Source: Pomacea canaliculata | Taxonomy: Eukaryota; Mollusca; Gastropoda; Architaenioglossa; Ampullariidae | Length of the DNA stretch: 64,000 nt | NCBI RefSeq assembly: GCF_003073045.1 | Contig: NC_037597.1 | Span: 7,498,717-7,562,716 of the forward strand | Reading direction: 5' to 3' | Part shown: piece by piece, positions 34,801-64,000 of the stretch | Layout: each line of letters starts with the position of its first letter | Numbering within the stretch: the stretch's first letter is position 1 | Program-made: the position numbers and the translations under genes | Notes under the pieces: model-generated | What the model was told of the DNA's origin: nothing | The model's input: only the letters and a program-made list of their open reading frames with translations | Database searches by the model: none

Positions 34801-36698
34801 AGCACATTTGCACATGTGAGAGGCAGTTAGTGATATTTCACTTCCACTCATTCGATCTGAATAGCTTTTTGTTTCCTGGGTTTTACAGTGTGCACAAACC
34901 ATGAAGACATGGATGTTGATCTAGATCGCAACTTCTTGCAGCTGCTTCGTGAACTCAAAGTGCTAATAGAAAAAGATTGCTTGGAGGAGCATCGTGCCCT
35001 CATGCTCAAGGCAGCCCAAGGCTTACCTGAGAGAGTTTATATGCACATTGACAGCAATTTTAGAGTTGAGTGGTTCTGGCCCTTCACTGTGAATAGTGAA
35101 CATGGACATGAAGTATACATTATTTTGACACAGCTTAAAGTTAAAGGCACTTCTGTCATCGACTTGTAGTAGTGTCTGTTGTAAAGTTATAACTGACAGA
35201 GTTTCATACTTCATGCTTTGGTGTAAGAGAGCATAAACCACAAAAGTAGCTATTGTTTTTGAAAGGTAACTTCTCCTTTCTGAAGCAGAATAACCAAGCA
35301 GACAGTGAGTTGTCTTAAGGTTTTGTTTCAATGCTTCAAAATGTAATGATGTTATGTATAAACTATAGCATCACCAGTTTTTCTTTTGTAAAATTTATTG
35401 AAATTGGATGGATCTCATCTAATGAAATGGTTCTTGTTTTAGACTTTGTCCAAAACAATCATTGGCATAGCAAATGGATTAAATCACAGTCGAGAGTCAC
35501 GGGATATATTCATTGACCTGTATGAAAAGGTAAATGTAAAATCTTCACATTAAAATGTCTTTTTGCTTCAGAAGAAAAATTTTCAGACAAGAAGACGGTT
35601 TTAATTGATTCAAGATAGTATTCCATGAGCATTTAAGAAAGATAGTAATAATATTACTAATAATTGCTCAATGAATATACATTCTTCTTGTTCATAATCA
35701 CCCCCAGTGGAGCATAGGGCCACAACTGAAATGAATACACATAATTTATGCACAAACATTTATGGCCAATTTTTTTTAAATATGTGAAAATACTGCTGAA
35801 GAGTCTGATAGCTTTTTCTAGAAGTCAAGTTTTAGTAAACTGCTTAGAAACCAGATAATGTTTCCTGAGAAGTGACAGTTAAATGTAAGAGCAAAGTAGA
35901 AAGTATTTTGCAAAGTAAACATAAAGAAAACATGATTTATATGCATAAAGCTTGGATTTAAAAAGATTTTTTTAATTGGCATTTTTTCAGTTAATTGAGC
36001 CATGTCTGCAAAATCAGTGGAGTTTCTCAGACTTGCAAATGGTTTTGACTGCCTACAAAGATACAGCACTGCAAATGGATTGTTTCCTTAGGTAAAAAAT
36101 ATCGAGAAATGAATAGAGACATGACAAATTTGAAAAAAAATTATCTACAAGAAGAGAACAAATTTAGGGGAAAGGGAGAAATGAGTTGAAAATTAGCAAG
36201 CCTTTTGGCCACTACATGCCACCTTTTGATTTTAAGAATAAATCATGTTCATGTTAAATTATGGGTTTATTTTCAGTTCAAGTAGATGTTAAGTAAAACA
36301 TTAAGCTGTGTGCCAAAATTATAGCAATCATAATGAAGCAATTAAACTCTGTTTTCTCTTATAAAACATGCAGGTTTTTTATTTAAATGACTATTCTACA
36401 TTCTGCTCCAGCGCAAAAGGGACTGTTCAAAGTATCTTTTATTACATTTTTATGATAATGAACACAAAGTCTAAACAATTGTTCACAAAAGTTTGACCAT
36501 CAGCATTTTTTCAGGATATTGTTAAGGATATCAATAGCTATAATCCTATAGTGAGATTATTTATCCTCATTTTATATGTATGGGTGTGTGTATATAAATA
36601 TATCTTCTTTTTACAGAGTTTCTCATCTTCAGACTGTTTGGGAACGCTACATGGGCACTCTTATAAATTGTGTTCTGCAGATGTATCCTAGGAGCTGA
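31816..36698 (+). CDS. FIBP: Acidic FGF intracellular-binding protein (FIBP), nine exons, 362 residues
   Basis: FIBP binds internalised FGF1 and is a conserved intracellular protein without a defined enzymatic domain. Coding exons: 31816-31897, 32565-32763, 33402-33528, 33644-33744, 34306-34439, 34889-35064, 35443-35529, 35991-36091, 36617-36698. Phases close throughout, and 362 residues compares with 364 in human. Recognisable blocks include [87 protein letters not shown], and [15 protein letters not shown] at the C-terminus. Intron 3 starts with GCAAGT, a typical GC-AG donor. Intron 2 appears to start with GCTAGG, an unusual GC donor that could also reflect a base error. The start ATG is the first in a short 5' leader and matches the family N-terminus. 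Identity is firm. Confidence 0.95.
35683..35728 (+). repeat. Dispersed repeat copy B (GGAGCATAGGG motif)
   Basis: This segment in FIBP intron 7 carries TTCTTCTTGTTC, then CCCCCAGTGGAGCATAGGG, then CACAACTG. It matches the minus strand of 11290-11348. Confidence 0.55.
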
Positions 36699-37704
36699 TG
36701 AACTGCACATAATAAATACAGTAAATATTTAGTTTATATGCTTAAACAATATGCATTCATGGTTTATCATTTTCATTTCAGTCAAGTACCTTTAAGAACA
36801 TACAATAAGCCACACAGATTTTTAGATTTTTTGGTATTTCTCAGCCTAATTATATTATCTTGTCACTGTTATGCTGCTGAAGTGAGTAGGGTATTTCCAT
36901 ATTTATTAACTTTTGTTTTCTTAATTTAAAATGCAAAAAATTTTTTTTTAATGGTTTCTTATTCTTCTTCATTCAGTTTTTATTTCTTGTATATTTATCT
37001 GATACTTAGTTTTTTTCTTCGTTTCTCAGGTAATAATGAATAAATGCTCTTCTGATTCCTCCATCTACTGTTTCCTAAAAGAAGAATAACTCAAAAAAAG
37101 AGGAATTATGTGATTTGCCTAGACAGGACATGGGCAAGTCACCTGCTCTTGTTTTGATGGGAGGATCAGCATGTGTTTTCACATGAGCTCTTTGCATAAC
37201 AACTGGATGTCTGCAACAAACCTAAAGCTATGCATGTATGCATTATGTGTTTTCTGGTCACCAACTTATGGCCTGATCTTTATGGGATTAGTGACTTTTA
37301 GATGTTGAACTTAGCATTTATCAAAAGATGAAAGAGAAACAGATTATGTAAGATAGCTAGCACAAAGATTGATTCTATAAAACACTGAAGTCTTCACTCA
37401 TATATGCAGGATACACCACTTTTTCTTCCACTGTTATGAGAGTTTTTCAGATGCCATCTAAGACAATTGATAATGCACAGTTTTAAAATTAGCATTCATT
37501 TTGTGTGTGTGTGTTTATCTGGTCCTACTGTTTTGTGCTCAGGTAAACTTCCTGAATGTGGACATACTTTCAAATGCATACCAGTTCTTCACTGTATGTC
37601 TGTCAGGAGTTTGATTTTTGACATGACTGTATTAAGCTTTCAGTTTCCCATGCCACCAAGTTTTTGGTTTGTTTAACTGAGTGCCCTTTGTGGTCTTTGA
37701 TAAA

Positions 37705-37710
37705 AATAAA
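37705..37710 (+). promoter_or_regulatory. Possible FIBP poly(A) signal
   Basis: AATAAA here is followed by a GT-rich stretch (GTTTTGTGTAC), giving a 3' UTR of about 1 kb. Another AATAAA sits only 13 nt after the stop (36711-36716), with no such downstream element. Choice between them is a guess. Confidence 0.3.
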
Positions 37711-37834
37711 ACCAGTTTTGTGTACTATCAGTTTTAATATCTTCACAACTTCTGTAAGGTCTGATTCTTAGAATATGATCAGACAAGGGATTAGATCATG
37801 AGATATAAATGGGAAGAGATCTTGAGATTAAGTC

Positions 37835-38009
37835 CAGGGCTTCTGCTTACGCAAAAAATTGCGTACAGTACGCATTAAAAGTTCGGAGGACCCCTTCAAT
37901 TTTTGTCAATGGGGTCCCATTCAAATTTGGGCAAAGAACAGGGACCCCTTAAAAATCTGAAGAAGGGGTCCCTGGGACCCCAAAGAATTTAGCCTTAGCA
38001 GAAGCCCTG
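37835..38009. mobile_element. Short inverted-repeat MITE (hAT-like ends)
   Basis: CAGGGCTTCTGCTTA at the left and the inverse of TTAGCAGAAGCCCTG at the right bound 175 bp. The interior holds GGGGTCC/GGACCCC motifs in both orientations. Flanks share TTAAGT or TTTAAGT at both sides but not as a clean 8-bp duplication, so the superfamily is tentative. Confidence 0.65.
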
Positions 38010-38499
38010 CTTTAAGTAAAACAGTGTGTTCTTTCTGAGTCTTTTTTTAAAACTCTAGTAAGGCATGATATTCCTTGTGTATTACTGGATGTGTACATTC
38101 CAGCCAGATATTTGTAGTGTTCATATTGTTTGTTTCCTTGGCCATGATTTCATCACAGAGTTTATATTTGAGAAGTCTTCTATCCTATTCTATCATATTA
38201 ATATCCTATTAATGTTCTAATATATTTTAACTAAATTAAAAATAACATAAAATAATTATTGTCACTTTCAGTTTTCTCTGCTACTAATTTTGTCTTGAAT
38301 GTAAAAGCAAAAATCAAAGAAGTCTTGTTTAAGAATGTTATCTCCAAACCAAAACAAAACAACAAAAATAATTAACTACCAGGTTGATCGGGGCATCTAT
38401 TCATTAGATTTGTAGTGTTTGGAACACTCTGGCGTCTAAAGCCGGAAGCACAAAGACTATCCGGTTCGATGCCATGTGGTGCAGTGAACTTAATTCTGC

Positions 38500-38760
38500 A
38501 GTTAACCTGGGCAGCCTATTGATGCAACGGTTAGCGCCTGTCACCAATACAGTGAAGGTTGGCTGTCCTGGATTCAGCTCTCGTCTCGGACACGCTGTTC
38601 TTTTCTTCTGTATGTGATATCTGCTTACAGGGCTGATTGCCTTATTGTGATAAACCCTCCCCATACACACCTTAACGTTATCGAGATGCACGCCTATAAA
38701 CATCACCAGGGGTAGAAAGATGTCATGAAACATTAAGGTGAGGGTCGTGCATAAATACGT
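38500..38760 (+). repeat. SINE-like repeat copy A
   Basis: A tRNA-like head (GCAACGGTTAGCGCCTGTC, then CTGGATTCAGCTCTCG near 38571) is followed by ATCTGCTTACAGG (38621). The same succession, diverged, occurs at 39485-39830. Box A and B matches are loose. Confidence 0.4.
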
Positions 38761-39484
38761 TGTGTAGGCTGTATAGCCAGTGAAAGAGTTGTATCCATGT
38801 CTTAATTAGGCGAATATGTAGAACAACGTGATGCCACGAAACCGAGATCTTTGCATGCAAGGCGTGTCTCGAGAAGAGACTGTAGCTATTCACCCAGATA
38901 TGGAGAAGCAGTATCTTGCACTGAATGTAATACGGTCATAAGAAAAAAATGTGCACACCACTAGATCTTATCTTACTCCCTAGAGACTGATCGATGCCGG
39001 ACATTTCCGAAACTTAATATAGGAAATCAAGGGAAACGATCGACTGTCATATAGTGACAAAATGAGCTAGGCAGGAAGTGTGGTGGAGCATAAGTCACCA
39101 TCAGTAATGTTGGTGCTAGCAACTTATTTTGATTTTTTCATGAAGGGTCGACTCTCCGATTCTCAGCATCTTTTCTCGTGAGATGTCATCAACACAGTGC
39201 ACTAGTATATACAGGTCCTGCGTGCACTCTGTATATGCTTTGAAGGTGGAGATCAGAGGTCTAATTGTATATTTTATACTTTATGGACACAAAGAAAATC
39301 GCAAAAACCTGGAACATGACCACACAAAATGTTGCAAGCAAAGTTGACGCTAGCCTTAAAGAAATAGTGAGGTGTCCCTCAGTAGCCCATGTACGTTCTT
39401 GAAACAGACCCCGACAAACATCACCATGCACTGATCAACATAGATATCAGAATAGGGGATAGATACACTTACATCAGAGAAGAG

Positions 39485-39830
39485 GACCTCCGAGTGGTTA
39501 GAACACCGGTATCGAACCGGCCCTCCACTCGGTGTGGTGCAAGAAACATACCCCAGGTGACCCAGCTCTCGGGAATGGGGACCTGACTCCTTCGAGTATT
39601 GGAGAGGGTAAGACAGTGATGGCGAGTACATGAGGACTATCCCCGCATAAAGCTGCCCGAGAAAACTGAGGCCTGTAACACCTCATTCCCCACTGCGGTT
39701 CAGATCTCGCCTAGGGCAAACTGTTCTATACTACAGTATATAGTATCTGCTTACAGGATGTAGGCGTAAAATATCAATTTACCCCCCATCCTCCCCCTAC
39801 ACGACCTTTACCTTTTATATACATTGTGAA
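39485..39830 (+). repeat. SINE-like repeat copy B
   Basis: It contains GAGTGGTTAGAACACCGGTA, a GGTTCAGATCTCGCC box-B-like segment near 39700, and ATCTGCTTACAGG at 39748. This shares its second half with copy A. A clear 3' tail was not found. Confidence 0.4.
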
Positions 39831-40129
39831 GGCCTCAGCTAATAGGATTCACCTCTTTCTGTTTCTCTAGGCTGAAAGAAGAGTATATAATATCTTGAAC
39901 TGTGCTTTAACCAATTATTAGAAAAAATTGCGTTCCAGCCCTTTATACGGCGTTTCATCAGATTATAATTTTTTGTCAGTGGATTGATCAGTTGCGGTGC
40001 GCGCTTACATGATATAAAAGATATAATATAAATGAACATGTTGAAATAGTGTCTCACACCCGCACACTTCTATCTCTCCCCTTCCCCAACACACGTTCCC
40101 AACAACAGCAGATGCAGTTGATGACCCAG

Positions 40130-40725
40130 GCCACCTCAGGGTACAAGATCATGGCCAGCAGAGTAGATTAAGTGAATAGTACGCGGAATGAATGAGTTGC
40201 GGTGACGATCGGTTCTGCGTACAGGCATCGCGTACCTACAGCCAGACAGCAAGAGTGAAAACTCATACGCTAACACATATAGGAATACAGAGGATGATGG
40301 ATGCCTTCCTGAGGATTTGCTGATGACAAAAGGCTGCCAAGTCCCTCTGCCTGGTTCCGGTGATCTTAGAGCAGATATTCAACAAGGGAGACAAGACTGT
40401 TCCTGTTCCCTAGGGAGAGGCTGTGGAACAAAGAGATGAAAAAAAAAAAAAGTGATGATCCGAGACTTTCAATGAAGGACTACTAGAACAGAGTGAGGAT
40501 GACAGAGATAACAGAAAGATCTGAGTTTCCGTAGGAGGTACAGACGTTGTTGGCTCTTACGGAAGATCATGTCAGTGCTGATGTCCCATTTAAGCTTGTT
40601 ATCAAAGATATAGTACCTAAATATTTGTAAGAATCGACCTCGATTGCAACATCATGGTTAATACTGATGACTGCCTCAGGCCTGTTCGTCCAAAAGTCGA
40701 AAATCATTTTCTTAGTCTTTCAAAA
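40130..40725 (-). mobile_element. Degenerate LINE reverse-transcriptase C-terminus
   Basis: On the minus strand, beginning near 40725, frames give TKKMIFDFW, DSYKYLGTI, DNKLKWDIS, QQRLYLLRKLRSF and then ICSKITGT, FCHQQILRKA. This is the order seen downstream of the RT active site in fish and mollusc LINEs with 'YKYLGxxxDxxLKW' and 'QQRxxFLRKLRSF' motifs. Stops and frameshifts separate the pieces. The related fragment at 61300-61755 has the same SFKYLGTVID and LLRKLCSF motifs. Confidence 0.7.
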
Positions 40726-41789
40726 CAAGAAAGTGTTCGTCACACCGGCGAACAAAGTTAGGAAGATCGAGCTCCCCTATGATCACTATTATTCAAAAGA
40801 GAAAGGCAGTGTCAGAAGCAAATTTTTAGGATCGCAATGTCTGACATTACCTGCTCGTTTCTTTCTATACTTCCTATTTCTACTCTCTTTTTTTAAACCC
40901 TAAACTCCCATTACGTTCACTCCCCACCCGCCCCCGCCCCCCGCCGCTCCAACCCTACAGAGGTCGAAATCTTTTCAGGATGAAAGACTCGCTTTCCTGA
41001 TAAATTGGCAGACTAGTTCAAGATCACTGCTTCTTATATTTTCCTCGATCATTACATTATTATTATAAAAGGTAACAGTTCATATAGTAAGCTTTGTGGA
41101 TTTCTGCCAAGAAATTTTTTTTCCGTTGTGAGATTTTTGCTGTTGGTATGTCAAGAAAGACTGCACACACACACACAAACATTGACTATAAATAGGCCCA
41201 TGGCGCATCTGAGAAGTCGCGTGCCATATATCAAGAACGCATTTTCTTCTTATTTTTTGTCACGTTTGTGTAGTGCTCATTCTGTCGAGTGGTAGTCATC
41301 GTCTTTCGCTGGCATCTACTATGCAGTGGCAACATCGAAATCTTACGCTATAGTGAGTTATGAAAACAACTTGCCCTCACTGTACTGAAAACACAGAAAA
41401 ATGTGAACTAATCAAACTATCCGTCTATAAACCTGTCATTTTCCGAATTCGTTATATTTTCTCTTCAGGGATAAATTGAGCAACATAGAATACTGGTTCA
41501 CCGCGCTAGACAAGTGTACAACTTGACATTTGTACTGGCATGAGTGGGCATCGAGCGTAAGATACGCTCACTTGAAATGTTTACTCGAGTTGATAAACTT
41601 CCGTCGATGAACCATCAAAACACCGTGGTCATTAAAAGCACAGCCTTTGCTTCACTATTGAAACAGTCATCCTACGGACTCCGTTGAAAAGCTGCCCCTG
41701 GATGTCCATCTCTCTGAGGATGAGTACACATCTACTGCCCAACAAACATAATCCATAAATGTAACAGGAACCTTCAGTGTCAGACTTCT

Positions 41790-41925
41790 CCCTGGCAAAA
41801 TGGGCACTGCAACTTGACAATCTGGCTTCCTCATTTCGTCACGTATATTCTCCAGGGCCCTTCAAATGGTCTCTGAGAACGCACCTCTTCCGTTCCACAG
41901 TTGACGACTCCTCGTTAAACTTCCT
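41790..41925 (+). mobile_element. LINE 3' coding tail remnant
   Basis: The plus strand reads GPFKWSLRTHLFRSTVD near 41860. This resembles the 'SFKxxLKTHLFRxA' end of CR1/L2-like RTs. It is short and isolated, so moderate confidence only. Confidence 0.4.
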
Positions 41926-44272
41926 TTTTTTCTCGTTCTGATTAGTGTTCCATATACTTCGTCAACAGCCAAAATGACAGCTGTATAAAAAGGTTTTCTT
42001 TAGCCGAATATGTGTCTTTTGTATTAATTAAGCTGCGCAGTTCGTGTTTGTTTTCACTGCACTCAAAATTTGAGAGCTTTAAGAGAGCTTCCGGATGGCA
42101 AGGGATCGAGGTGTATACTGTTCATAATCGTGATAATTTTGACCCTGCAGCTACCACACCACTATTACTGATCCCCATCGCCACAATGTACGCTACCACC
42201 ATAAATTGCTCGGAAATTCTTGAAACCTTCGCAGATATGTCAGCGGTGTAGGAAGATGCTCGATCGGCTTTGTGTGTGTAGGTGCAAACTCCATGCTGAC
42301 AGAGAACGACGTTCGCACTGGTGCATTATGTAAAAAAGGAGAAGGTGCGTGAGTGCAGCCATGCACACAAGCGCCCATACACGGTGGTAACATCACAATA
42401 TATGCTGTTTTCAGTGTTAAACGACAAAAAAATAATAAATAAATAAATAAATTAACAAGAAACAAAACTTACTGAAGAATGACTCACCCGGTTGTCACAG
42501 CCACAAGAAATTATCCAATATTCAGAATAAGATAAACTTTATAGTCATTTGAATCACATTTAAGGTTTTCAAGTAATTAAGAGTGCCACAAAACCTCTGT
42601 CTTCTTTGATTAATGTCTTTGCTTTGTAGTAAAGGAGTACGTGTTTCTTTTTCCTTTCATTAGATCAAGGGCTAATTAATGTGATGGTAAATTGCAGTTA
42701 CTATTTAAATGGATCAAGAGGGGAATATAGGGTGGTGGATACAACCGTTATAATGATTAATCTGTCCGAGTATTTCCAGTACTTCGATCATATAGCTGTT
42801 ATCGCAGTTGTAGATTTCTTTTTTAGCCCCTACTGCATGATCATTGATGGCTTAAAATTCCTTAAATGACAGCTTTAAAAATGTGGCTCATATACATGCA
42901 ATGTCGCTGGGAAATCGGATACTTCGGGTAACAGGTAACTCGAGATTGGCGACAGAATGTCCCCCCCCCCCCAATATTTATCTCATTATGATTACTTTCT
43001 ATTAACCGCATTCAGGTTCTTGGCTGGCATCCGACTGTGAATTGTTTGATGGAAATTTATGCTCACACCGTTTATTACCACTATATTACGGTTGTTAACG
43101 TATATATATATTCATGCACCTAAGTGATGGTCGACGAGTAGGCCTCGACTAGCTGAAACTATAGTTTTGATTCATTTAATTGTTATGGGTTGTGCCAGAT
43201 GCTACGTATGATACAATAATTAATGCATCTGCCTTTCACAATAGAAACTCCAAGATCGAGCTTTACGCTTTTAAAAAGTATTTTAGGTGGTTATACCTCA
43301 ACAGGAGTAATATTAAATTGTGGGAAATCGTTAATGTAATTGAGGTTTGCAAAGTGTTAGCTGGGGTGAGAGACGTACCCGCTGCATGCTGCATATATAA
43401 GTTATCGTTATTGCTGATAAACGTCGGTCACTTAATTTTTGGCAGTGCAGGATTTTTATCTTTAGAATCATGTGGGACGTGTTAAGAACGTGGCAAAGTC
43501 CGATCTCTTCAGGTTTTGATCGGTGGGTGAAACGAAGAACTCGCGGCTCGAGTGACTCATTCCGGAGGTTTATCATTGCGTCTGCCATATCGCATGAAAG
43601 ACTTTGCTGCACCGCGTCTGTGTACAAGAAGGCCAAACATAACTGAGTGCACGGTGCAATCATTAACACTTCATATAACATTTGATTGAAATTTTCATTA
43701 CAGAGTAATAATATGCTATAATAATAAATAATGAGTGTCCAAAGAACCTGGGCTCGACGGCATTCTCTCAAAGGACATTCCGTTCCACCGATTAGCATAA
43801 TGTAGGATGACGTCATGCCTATCGTCTGCGTAGCTGAATTCCCACAATTCCTGAGACCACCGAGTCGCCATGTTTGTGGCTGATAGTATTGATGGAAACT
43901 GCAGAAGATATAACTAACCTTGTTTCTAGTACTATGATCGGCCCATCGCATATTCAGCTCCACCGCAAACATGCGTTTTAAAAAATCAAAACACGGGTAA
44001 CTATTTCACGTGTGTGGTTTACCTCAGTGCTGCGTGATCGTGGTAAATGCAGTGACACATTAGGAGAGAGGAAGTGATAGGCATGATTTCTTTGAAGGTG
44101 TTAGATGTTTGTTCGAGGATGTGACTGTTGACTTGCAGGTTAGCGTAATGGTAACATTTCAGGTAGCTACGTGCAAGCAGAAAATATCATTTGCAACACA
44201 GTTCTAATAAGCATAAAATGTGATGGACATCACTATATTTGCAGAAGTGGCATAAAATAATCATTCTGTGGA
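41926..44272. other. Upstream region of MRCK, no gene recognised
   Basis: The stretch contains a poly-C run at 42961-42972 and a perfect CRE palindrome TGACGTCA at 43808-43815. A YY1-like ACATGGCGAC lies on the minus strand near 43865-43874. These mark a possible promoter or a non-coding first exon of MRCK. A 213-codon minus frame at 43331-43972 has no domain support. Confidence 0.35.

Positions 44273-64000
<19,728 letters not shown>

Noticed and set aside
43331..43972. Minus-strand 213-codon open frame.
   Set aside because: No domain, no family resemblance and no repeat-like composition of real coding sequence; a frame of this length can occur by chance in this window. Kept only as a promoter-context note.

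Overview
The window is AT-rich eukaryotic nuclear DNA from an invertebrate bilaterian, most likely a lophotrochozoan and probably a mollusc. This rests on spliced genes whose closest recognisable relatives are animal proteins, introns of about 0.1-4 kb, and a dense background of non-LTR retrotransposon remnants, SINE-like repeats and DNA-transposon miniatures. The species call is an inference. No tRNA, rRNA, CRISPR array or prokaryotic feature was seen.

Layout of genes: (1) 1707-2926 (-), the first two coding exons of spastin, with the rest off the left edge. (2) 8159-14764 (-), an 11-exon Rel/NF-kB-type transcription factor of 642 residues with a divergent DNA-recognition loop and no ankyrin repeats. 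(3) 19294-22138 (+), a four-exon ATPSCKMT/FAM173-type mitochondrial lysine methyltransferase, read only after correcting two single-base gaps. (4) 23584-31110 (-), the complete 11-exon DEAD-box helicase eIF4A3 of the exon junction complex, with one extra base in exon 1. (5) 31816-36698 (+), the complete nine-exon FIBP of 362 residues. (6) 44273-64000 (+), the first 18 coding exons of an MRCK-type (CDC42BPA/genghis khan) kinase, running off the right edge. Exon boundaries were derived by hand from GT/GC-AG sites, reading-phase continuity and remembered family sequence. All junctions close in phase once the four single-base indels are allowed for.

The genes are unrelated housekeeping or signalling genes, not an operon or pathway. 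eIF4A3 and FIBP are head to head (705 bp between start codons). ATPSCKMT and eIF4A3 converge (1.4 kb between stop codons). FIBP and MRCK are in tandem, 7.6 kb apart. Three of the six gene starts have a sense-strand YY1-like ATGGC motif just upstream, and the spastin promoter also has a perfect CRE palindrome.

Repeats fill the introns and spacers. They include two hAT elements with exact 8-bp target duplications, two copies of a TA-flanked GTCCCG-rich MITE, two pogo-like MITEs, a MITE with repeat-built inverted arms, a roughly 206-bp tandem array in an eIF4A3 intron, and at least six degenerate LINE fragments. I found nothing that I can defend as a previously undescribed biological system. The most useful second looks are the Rel recognition loop, the duplicated start codons of spastin, the palindromic array upstream of spastin, the unrecognised decayed coding segment in an MRCK intron, and the four frame-breaking indels, which suggest residual assembly errors.
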